From assembly GCA_964014735.1 (NCBI GenBank), contig CAXHBH010000023.1:1-24419 (forward strand): a stretch of DNA of 24,419 nucleotides, written 5' to 3'. How positions within the stretch are numbered: position 1 is the stretch's first letter; each line of letters starts with the position of its first letter. Made by a program: the position numbers and the translations under genes. This DNA comes from UBA7446 sp964014735. GTDB taxonomy: Bacteria > Bacteroidota > Bacteroidia > Flavobacteriales > Flavobacteriaceae. The notes under the pieces are model-generated. The model had not been told where the DNA came from. It made no database searches and saw only the letters and a program-made list of their open reading frames with translations. This document shows positions 17,915 through 24,419 of this stretch, piece by piece.

Positions 17915-18049
17915 TTGTATGATGATTTTATAGCAACATGGAAAGATGAGGCGATCATGTACAACGGCTATCCAAAATATGCTATTTTGTTTAACAGGCA
18001 TATTGCATTGAAAAACAAAAAACAACTTATGAAGACTATGAAAAAGTAA
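17915..18049 (+). pseudogene. Possible gene remnant between the convergent operons
   Basis: An open stretch of 44 codons ends in a TAA at 18047-18049 and has protein-like composition (DDFIATWKDEAIMYNGYP, with Trp, several Tyr, and a basic MKTMKK tail). It has no usable ATG near its front and follows a stop at 17911-17913, so it reads as the C-terminal end of a lost gene rather than a complete small protein. I do not recognise the family. It may also be chance. The rest of 17901-18056, the junction of the two convergent operons, shows no clear terminator. Confidence 0.25.
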
Positions 18050-18056
18050 GTTTTAG

Positions 18057-19343
18057 TTACCTCCTTTGAGTTGAATTTATTCTACTGTATTCGTCAAAAC
18101 GAATGTTTTCACGTTTGTGTTTTGGGTCGTCAATTTTTTGACTTAAGTCGCATTTAAAGCGAATCATATACGCCCAAGGTTTTGATTTAGATTGTGTAAT
18201 GTGTGAAATTCCCCAAGTAAAACCTTGTCCGTTTGATGTATTTGTGTATTTGTCTTCACAAAATAAACCTGCAGCATCAGGTGGAAGAACTATATGAGAT
18301 TTTACTTCAAAATTTATTCCATCCTCCGCCCATTGAATGGTATTTTTCTCAGGGCCGTTAGCAGTAATCATAGTAGCAACTCCTTCATTGTATGGCCACA
18401 CCAAGGCTTCATGTCCGCTTGCAGAAACAGGGTTTAAAGGATGCTTGACAAAAGGGCCTTTTGGATCTTTAGCAATAGCAAAACCCATTGAAAAGTTAGG
18501 ATACGGTTTTTTTAAACCAACACCTTTTGGCATAGGATGTTCACTGCCAACTCCCATAGGATGCGCTTTATAATACATCCAAATTTCACTATTTCTAACA
18601 ATTAGATTTGGATCGTGAACTTTATGACTATCAAAATCTCCATAAGATTCAATATGAGCTCTTTTGTTAGAACTTTCAATAAATTTTCCTGGTTTTCCAG
18701 GTTTCAAGACAGGAGTATCAAATCGATGCCAAGGGCCTTCTGGACTTTCAGACCAACTCATCCCTATTACATTTTTGGAACGTTCTGTATAAGGATATGA
18801 AACTGCCTGATAATACAAGTAGTATTTGCCTTTATAACACAATATATCTGGTGTAAAAACACTTCTGTCATCAAACGAACCTTCAGGACCTCTAGACACA
18901 GATACACCTTGTTCTTCCCAGTTGATGCCATCTTTTGAGGTTGCGTAATAGATATCACAAAGATCCCAAGTATTTGCCGGTACTGTTTTTGTTGCTTTTT
19001 TATATCCTACGGGAGCAACTGTTTTTGAACTCCTAGTATAATATACATAATAAGTATCTTTTATATTTATTATAGTACTTGGGTCTCTTCTAGAAACACC
19101 TTCCTCGTATTCCAATCCTTTCAAGGGATAATAGCTAAAGCTTGTATAGAACTCATTTTGGGATGGTTCTGTTTGTCCCCATTGCTCTAAATAACGTTCC
19201 ATAGACGCACTTAGTTTTTTACCATCATAATATCCATCTAAGTTGTTATAAAGTGTGTTCTGTGTTGAGATTTTTTCCACATTTTTATTACAACTTAAAC
19301 AAAAAGAACAAATCAAAATTGAGAAAATAAATAATTGTTTCAT
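18057..19343 (-). CDS. GH117-family glycosidase-like lipoprotein
   Basis: The protein has 428 residues. The signal peptide ends in FCLSC, so Cys18 is probably lipidated. The five-bladed propeller fold of GH117 is indicated by motifs in the expected order: SRRDPS (Asp87), GYKKATKTVP, DRSVFTPDIL, SHKVHDPNL (Asp244) and SGHEALVW (His311, Glu312). These match the catalytic acids and the unusual His acid described for GH117 enzymes. SASMER at 45-50 resembles the family SxAxxR dimer motif, with Ser where Ala is expected. Characterised GH117 enzymes remove alpha-1,3-linked 3,6-anhydro-L-galactose from agar oligosaccharides, but other clades have no known substrate, and the clade here cannot be set by eye. 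The gene starts three bases after the GH29 stop and ends the - strand operon. The pairing with GH29 suggests exo-action on an L-sugar end. Confidence 0.92.
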   Translation of the reverse strand: MKQLFIFSILICSFCLSCNKNVEKISTQNTLYNNLDGYYDGKKLSASMERYLEQWGQTEPSQNEFYTSFSYYPLKGLEYEEGVSRRDPSTIINIKDTYYVYYTRSSKTVAPVGYKKATKTVPANTWDLCDIYYATSKDGINWEEQGVSVSRGPEGSFDDRSVFTPDILCYKGKYYLYYQAVSYPYTERSKNVIGMSWSESPEGPWHRFDTPVLKPGKPGKFIESSNKRAHIESYGDFDSHKVHDPNLIVRNSEIWMYYKAHPMGVGSEHPMPKGVGLKKPYPNFSMGFAIAKDPKGPFVKHPLNPVSASGHEALVWPYNEGVATMITANGPEKNTIQWAEDGINFEVKSHIVLPPDAAGLFCEDKYTNTSNGQGFTWGISHITQSKSKPWAYMIRFKCDLSQKIDDPKHKRENIRFDEYSRINSTQRR

Positions 19344-19346
19344 AAC

Positions 19347-21140
19347 CTACGGAATGGGAATTAAGCGTATTTGTCTTAAAGAAAAACCGGCTTTGTTTTT
19401 AAAATTAATTTTTAAAGCTTTCAATGTAATGGAATTCATACCTTTTGTTAGGTTGAATTCACCCAATGAGGTTACTTTAAAAGTATTATATAAATCTTTG
19501 GGTGCCTTTTCTTCATAGTGTTTTTCTACTACATGATTATAAGAGTTTTGATTTAAAGTTACCTCAATCTCGTGTCCTTCATCAAATAGTGCTAGAGCAG
19601 TTGGAGTCGCCATTTTTTTTCTACCTGTAGTAATGATTTCTAGTTTGTATCTACCCGTTTTGTTAACTTTAAAATCCCAAGTTAATATTCCTTTTGGTTT
19701 GCGATACATGGTTAAGGCTCCGAATCTAATTTTTGCTCCTGTGGTATTTATTGCTGCCTCCGCTTCTAACTGAATTGTTCCATCATAGTTTTGAGCCAAA
19801 ACATCCTCAACAGATAAAATTCCGTCTAGTTCCACTTCTAGAACACTTACAAAAGGATCTGTTGAGTTTTTAGGTAAATGAAAAATGGTGTAGTCACCTT
19901 CTTTTGAAGTTTTTATATGTTTTCCTTCGCTCAAAAATTGAGCGTATTTTATTTTTGTATTCAATCCGTGAATTGCCAGAGTACTGTCTTTTGGCCAATC
20001 GGAAATGTTTAAATACAATTTACCAGGCTGTTGTGTAATGCTTCCCCATCTAAAAGCTTGTTTAAAAGGGCTAGGACTCGCTTTTTCAATCGCTTTTTTA
20101 TTCACTTGCATCCATTTACCAATTTGTTGTAATCTATTCAAACTGGCCTGCGGTATAGAGCCATCCTCTTTTGGGCCAATATTTAGAAGATAATTTCCAT
20201 TCATGGCAACTGAATGAGTGAGTTGCCATAATAAGTATTTTGTACTTTTCCAATGATTGTCATCTCGTTTGTACGCCCAAGTATGATTCATCGTTACAGG
20301 CACTTCCCAAGCAGACTCTTGTCTGGTTTTTGGCAAGCTATTATCTTCCATTTGAAAATAATCTCCCAACTCATTTCCAATTCTTCCACTCACAATAATT
20401 TGTGGTTGTAATTGTTTTGAAACGTTCAAAAAAGCTTGGCTCTCTTGTTTGGTCATTTTATAAGGCGTATCAAACCAAATCATATCAATTTCACCATATT
20501 TGGTTAGCAACTCTTTAATCTGTGGAATTGCTTTTGATTTCATGTAATACTCAAACCCTTCTTTGGAGTAGGAATACTCTGAATCCCAGTTGTTTCCTTG
20601 TGCTCCGGGATATGTCCAATCTTGATTTTGAGAGTAATAGAATCCTAGTTTTAATCCGTGTTTATTACAAGCTTTTACAAATTGCTCAACTATATCCTTT
20701 TCATAAGGAGTGAAATCTACCACATTAAAATGGTGCTCTGAGTCAAACAGCGCAAATCCATCATGATGTTTGGTGGTTAAGACGATATATTTCATTCCTG
20801 TCTCCTTGGCCAATTTCACCCAAGCCTCTGGGTTTAATTTCACTGGATTGAAGTTTTGTGCCAATTGTTGGTACTCTTTAACAGGGATTTCTGCATGTTT
20901 TAAAATCCACTCTCCAATCCCCTTTACAGGTTTATTTTTCCAATATCCCTCCAATCCTGAATACAATCCATAATGAATAAACATACCAAATCTTGCTTGC
21001 TGAAACCACTTCATTTTATTAAAACTATTTTCTTCAGAAGTAATTTTTCTTACATCTAAATTTTGAGAAAAACCAGTAAAAACAAAACCCATTAAAAGAA
21101 TGAGAATATTAATCCGCTTGGTTTTAGTAATTAAGCCCAT
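19347..21140 (-). CDS. GH29 alpha-L-fucosidase (or alpha-L-galactosidase) with C-terminal beta domain
   Basis: From ATG at 21140 this is 597 residues; an upstream TTG at 21155 is open but overlaps the preceding stop and adds only five residues. The signal peptide ends at FTGFSQ, placing it in the periplasm. The GH29 barrel shows RFGMFIHYGLYS, GMKYIVLTTKHHDGFALFDS, LGFYYSQNQDW and the nucleophile motif IDMIWFDTP with Asp224. After the barrel, SVAMNGNYLLNIGPKEDGSIP is a conserved GH29 closing segment. A further 150 or so residues form a beta-sandwich region (TIQLEAEAAIN, GILTWDFKVNKTGRYKLEI) that may bind carbohydrate. GH29 retaining enzymes remove terminal alpha-L-fucose; a porphyran-locus member is known to act on L-galactose. 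The start is one base after the stop of the upstream beta-helix gene, so translation is probably coupled. Confidence 0.95.
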   Translation of the reverse strand: MGLITKTKRINILILLMGFVFTGFSQNLDVRKITSEENSFNKMKWFQQARFGMFIHYGLYSGLEGYWKNKPVKGIGEWILKHAEIPVKEYQQLAQNFNPVKLNPEAWVKLAKETGMKYIVLTTKHHDGFALFDSEHHFNVVDFTPYEKDIVEQFVKACNKHGLKLGFYYSQNQDWTYPGAQGNNWDSEYSYSKEGFEYYMKSKAIPQIKELLTKYGEIDMIWFDTPYKMTKQESQAFLNVSKQLQPQIIVSGRIGNELGDYFQMEDNSLPKTRQESAWEVPVTMNHTWAYKRDDNHWKSTKYLLWQLTHSVAMNGNYLLNIGPKEDGSIPQASLNRLQQIGKWMQVNKKAIEKASPSPFKQAFRWGSITQQPGKLYLNISDWPKDSTLAIHGLNTKIKYAQFLSEGKHIKTSKEGDYTIFHLPKNSTDPFVSVLEVELDGILSVEDVLAQNYDGTIQLEAEAAINTTGAKIRFGALTMYRKPKGILTWDFKVNKTGRYKLEIITTGRKKMATPTALALFDEGHEIEVTLNQNSYNHVVEKHYEEKAPKDLYNTFKVTSLGEFNLTKGMNSITLKALKINFKNKAGFSLRQIRLIPIP

Positions 21141-21141
21141 A

Positions 21142-23628
21142 TTAATCTTTGCCAATAGATTTATTGATACCGATTTCTTTTAGGTTGATATCTTTGAAAT
21201 TAGAAATATGAGGGAAGCTAATAATAGAATTTAACTCCAATCCATATGAATGAGAGCTTCTTCTAATATTCAATGGAAAATCTTTTAGATAATGGTTGTT
21301 AGCGACACGATGATTTGAAATCTTTTTGATTTTGGAACTTACTTTTAACTTGTATGGAGCCATTAAAAATACGCCACTTTCGTTTCCAAGTTTAAAGGCG
21401 CCCTTCGCCCCCTTGTCATTTCCTTCAAAATCTGGAAGAAATTCATCAGAACTAAATGAGTAAATATTATTTTTAAAAGTTGATGACTGATATCTGATCT
21501 CAAACCAATTCATCCATTCAAGGTTATTTGTGTCTTTGACGAAAAAAGAATTAGCCCCTTTTAAATCATACATGTCCAATTGCGATTTTCTATTTTCATT
21601 CGAGGAAATTTTCTTAAGAGATTGATTGGAAACATGATCCAAAATAACTTTCGGAGATTTATGTAATTTATAGATTAACTCTTTTATTTCTGGATATTGT
21701 TGTGTAAAATCTGCATACAACTTATCACTTTTTTTAAAGTGATTTTTAGCATCGTTATACCAAGAGTTTAAGTAATTTGCAGTGTTAAAATTTATGATAA
21801 TATGCGATCCTGTTTTGTACGCAAATGGGCAGTTGATTGCAATGTTGTTGCTCACCACATTTTGTCCCCCGCCATGAATGTAAACAGCTGCATTTTTAGA
21901 TCCTTTTGTGCTGTTCCCAACATTATAAAACACATTTCCATACACATAATTTCCCATAGTATAATTATCTAGATAAGCTCCGTTTGTGGATATATTTTCG
22001 AAGTAATTATGCGCTATTTTATTTCCTCTATTAAAAAACTGATTTCCAGTAGCCAAGTAAACAGCACCACCATCAAAATGATGGTATTTTGGTAAATCGT
22101 GGATATAATTTTTTTCTGTTACACAATTATTGGCATATTTCATTTTAACAGCAAAATGTGGTGTGTTATAGATTTCGTTATTTCTTGCTGAGTTTCCGTT
22201 TCCTGCTAGGGTAATTGCTGGTACTTGTGATTTTTGATCAAATGCAATCTCGTATATTTTACAGTTGGTAACCAAATTGTTTTCTTTCACCAGGTTAAAA
22301 CTCTTTTTTTCAATTCCAAGTCTCACACCCCCAGCCCCCATATTATAAATGTCGCAGTTGTTTACTGTCGAGTTTTGCGAATTTTGAATAATAACTCCCC
22401 ATTGATTAAAGTTTCTAATTATACAGTTTTCTACATGAATGTTATTGCTTTTGGATTTTATTTCACCTCCGAAATTAACACTATTAATAAAAATTGCGTT
22501 TCCTCTGCCAGACTCTAACACAAGACCTTCAATCTTAATATTAGAAGCTCCTATAACATGAAACATGTTTTGTTCTAGAGTAGATAAAGTAATTGTTTTT
22601 TCTTTCACATCATAAGGAGGGTAGAAGTAAAGCAGCATGTTTTCTCTGTCCATGAAATACTCTCCCTCCGTATCCAATTCTTCTGGGATATTTTCAAAAT
22701 GAAAATGTGTTACTTTTCTAAAAAAACCTAATCCCCTGTTTGAACCTGAAGCTAATTTGATTCTTCTATTTTCAATAGATTTAATTTTTGTGTATTCCCA
22801 TTCCCATGAGGCTGATAAGACACCATCTAACCAAATCTTTTCGTCGTTTTTTTTGTGAAAGTTCCACTGACTACCACGGTCAAAAGCTACTTCAAAGGTT
22901 CCGCCACCATTTTCTAAAAACCCTTTATTTAAATACCACTTATTTTGTTTTTTTTGCCCTTTGTCAATCACATTTGTTAAAGAAACCGCTCCTTTAATAA
23001 ATACATCTTTAAACCTGCCATTAAATTGATTGGTGTTATCATAATACTCATTATATTCATCAATATTTGGCCATCGTGACAAATGCATTCTTTGATGATC
23101 TACCCAAAGCATTGCGGGAGTTGTGTAATATGGATTTTTTTCAAAACCATAACCGTGTTTTACAAAGTCTCCTAAATCCGATTTTTTGATTGAAGTCTTT
23201 TTAAAGTCTAATACTTTGATTTTACTAGCAGCTTTTTCATCAACCAACTGAAAAGGCGCCTTTTTAGGATTAAAATTTTTAAATTCATTTAAAACTAAAA
23301 TATGTCCCCCAAAAAATCGAACATTGTTTGGATTTTCAGCTTTGATAACCAAAGGATTTTTTTTAGTGCCACTTAAATTTTTTGTTATCCTGATGGATTT
23401 GTCAATTTTATAATATCCATCTTTAATTATAATCTCAATTCCTTGTTTAGGGTATCCGCTTCTTTTTATCTGTTTATCAACTGCGTTTAGGGCATGATGA
23501 ATAGTGGCATATTGGTGCTTACCATTGGACCCATTAGAAACATAATATTTTTTTTGACCACTGAGTTTTGAAGAAATCAATAATACTCCAACTAAAATAA
23601 ATAGTTTAAAAAAAGGTTTAATTTTCAT
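21142..23628 (-). CDS. GH141-like right-handed beta-helix protein
   Basis: From the ATG at 23628 the protein has 828 residues with a signal peptide MKIKPFFKLFILVGVLLI ending near KLSGQ. Longer readings from 23685 would put 19 residues before it and overlap the previous gene. The front KYYVSNGSNG, IIIKDGYYKID and NPLVIKAENPNNVRFFGG is the usual start of GH141-type helix proteins. It is followed by an inserted domain with AMLWVDHQRMHLSRWPN (Arg185) and then long helix coils rich in Asn (residues about 370-620). A C-terminal beta region of about 170 residues follows. No T9SS sorting domain is present, so it should be periplasmic, in contrast to the + strand beta-helix protein. Characterised GH141 enzymes include an alpha-L-fucosidase on rhamnogalacturonan-II, and xylanase activity is also reported. 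Assignment to GH141 is by appearance; catalytic residues were not located. Confidence 0.82.
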   Translation of the reverse strand: MKIKPFFKLFILVGVLLISSKLSGQKKYYVSNGSNGKHQYATIHHALNAVDKQIKRSGYPKQGIEIIIKDGYYKIDKSIRITKNLSGTKKNPLVIKAENPNNVRFFGGHILVLNEFKNFNPKKAPFQLVDEKAASKIKVLDFKKTSIKKSDLGDFVKHGYGFEKNPYYTTPAMLWVDHQRMHLSRWPNIDEYNEYYDNTNQFNGRFKDVFIKGAVSLTNVIDKGQKKQNKWYLNKGFLENGGGTFEVAFDRGSQWNFHKKNDEKIWLDGVLSASWEWEYTKIKSIENRRIKLASGSNRGLGFFRKVTHFHFENIPEELDTEGEYFMDRENMLLYFYPPYDVKEKTITLSTLEQNMFHVIGASNIKIEGLVLESGRGNAIFINSVNFGGEIKSKSNNIHVENCIIRNFNQWGVIIQNSQNSTVNNCDIYNMGAGGVRLGIEKKSFNLVKENNLVTNCKIYEIAFDQKSQVPAITLAGNGNSARNNEIYNTPHFAVKMKYANNCVTEKNYIHDLPKYHHFDGGAVYLATGNQFFNRGNKIAHNYFENISTNGAYLDNYTMGNYVYGNVFYNVGNSTKGSKNAAVYIHGGGQNVVSNNIAINCPFAYKTGSHIIINFNTANYLNSWYNDAKNHFKKSDKLYADFTQQYPEIKELIYKLHKSPKVILDHVSNQSLKKISSNENRKSQLDMYDLKGANSFFVKDTNNLEWMNWFEIRYQSSTFKNNIYSFSSDEFLPDFEGNDKGAKGAFKLGNESGVFLMAPYKLKVSSKIKKISNHRVANNHYLKDFPLNIRRSSHSYGLELNSIISFPHISNFKDINLKEIGINKSIGKD

Positions 23629-23647
23629 CCTATAATTAGATGAAGTA

Positions 23648-24419
23648 TTATTCCTTGACATTTGATATTTTAAACCCAAACACATAATGCGATTTTAAAT
23701 CATGAATGTTAATAGACGAAATATCTATTATAATACCTTTAGATGTTTCAGTGTATGGTAATGATTTTTCACAACCCATTAGTTTTACTTCTGTCTTAAT
23801 TGTCGTTTTAACATCTTTAATTAAAAGCTTTGTTTTCTTAGGCCACTGGGGAGTAAATACATACAAATGGTTTTCCTTTTTTGTAAACCAAAATTCTTTA
23901 ACAGCATTTCCCATTTTTGGATTAATTGTCATTTCATAAATAGGAAACCCAGCATGAAAATCATTTTTCGTAAACGATGGGATCATTCCTGAGCTCCATT
24001 GAGAGTCCTTTATCCATTGTTCAGTGTTATAAATTCCTTCGCCACAGACAGAAAGCCAGTTGCCAATTTCAATTAATCGTTGTTGCATAATTACCGGAAT
24101 AGTTCCATCGGCATTTGGACCAATATTTAACAACAAATTACCACCTCTGCTTACGATGTCGACCAGCATAAATATAAGTTCCTTGTCTGTTCGATAATCA
24201 TCGATATTTTCAATACGATTAATGCCAAAAGACATACCGATTCCTCTGTTTTCTTCCCAGGGTATAGTGCCATCAGCAAAACCAGAGCCGTATTCTGTGG
24301 TGTAATACCCCCCATGTTTACCTCTTACTTTTCCCCATCTGTCATTAAAAACCAACTCATCTTTGTTGGCTGCATTATTCAATGCCCAAGATAAAAATTG
24401 TAGAGTTCTCCATTTTTTG
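23648..24419 (-). CDS. GH29 family glycosidase, C-terminal part (5' end outside window)
   Basis: The reading frame is open to the right edge of the window. The visible 256 residues begin with KKWRTLQFLSWALNNAANKD and continue with ELVFNDRWGKVRG, HGGYYTTEYGSG, GIGMSFGINRIENIDDYRT and GGNLLLNIGPNADGTIP, which are typical of the second half of GH29 alpha-L-fucosidases. A short C-terminal beta domain (ENHLYVFTPQWP) ends the protein. The nucleophile and N-terminal signal lie beyond the window, so activity and location cannot be judged. It differs in sequence from the complete GH29 at 19347-21140 (for example NDRWGK is absent there), so the two are not recent duplicates. The GH141-like gene starts 19 bases after this stop, in the same operon. 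The true start must be upstream of base 24419, since no good initiation site is visible. Confidence 0.93.
   Translation of the reverse strand, partial: KKWRTLQFLSWALNNAANKDELVFNDRWGKVRGKHGGYYTTEYGSGFADGTIPWEENRGIGMSFGINRIENIDDYRTDKELIFMLVDIVSRGGNLLLNIGPNADGTIPVIMQQRLIEIGNWLSVCGEGIYNTEQWIKDSQWSSGMIPSFTKNDFHAGFPIYEMTINPKMGNAVKEFWFTKKENHLYVFTPQWPKKTKLLIKDVKTTIKTEVKLMGCEKSLPYTETSKGIIIDISSINIHDLKSHYVFGFKISNVKE

Noticed and set aside
23629..23685. Longer N-terminus for the GH141-like protein
   Set aside because: It would overlap the end of the GH29 gene and precede a good signal peptide that begins at 23628.

Overview
The window looks like a marine Bacteroidota (probably Flavobacteriaceae) polysaccharide utilisation locus (PUL). 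The DNA is AT-rich and has no strong Shine-Dalgarno sites. It carries a SusC/SusD pair, a hybrid two-component regulator, type IX secretion (T9SS) C-terminal sorting domains, lipoproteins with acidic residues close to the acylated Cys, and several S1 sulfatases. The taxonomic call is inferred from gene content only.

Layout. Bases 1-43 are not genomic: they are an Illumina Nextera adapter with probable index bases left at the contig end. The + strand then carries a 5'-truncated T9SS-secreted protein (44-800), a strong terminator, a T9SS-secreted beta-helix protein (884-3019), a 358-base gap, a 1422-residue hybrid two-component sensor/regulator (3378-7646), a 397-base leader, SusC (8044-11241), SusD (11244-12824), a hairpin with a T-run, and three S1 sulfatases (12893-14485, 14502-15992, 16101-17900). 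A convergent - strand cluster runs in from the right edge: a 5'-truncated GH29 enzyme (24419-23648), a large GH141-like beta-helix protein (23628-21142), a complete GH29 enzyme (21140-19347) and a GH117-family lipoprotein (19343-18057). The - strand genes are separated by 1-19 bases, so they are almost certainly one operon.

How it could work together (inference). T9SS-exported proteins act at the cell surface, SusC/SusD imports sulfated oligosaccharides, and lipoprotein or periplasmic sulfatases strip sulfate. GH29, GH141-like and GH117 enzymes then release terminal L-sugars, and the regulator senses a released oligosaccharide and activates the locus. GH29 and GH141 suggest alpha-L-fucose (fucoidan-type substrate). 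GH29 plus GH117 plus sulfatases also occur in red-algal galactan loci, where GH29 can act on L-galactose and GH117 on 3,6-anhydro-L-galactose. No endo-acting GH16, GH86, GH107 or GH168 is visible, so the substrate is not settled by this window. No tRNA, rRNA, CRISPR array or intact insertion sequence was seen.
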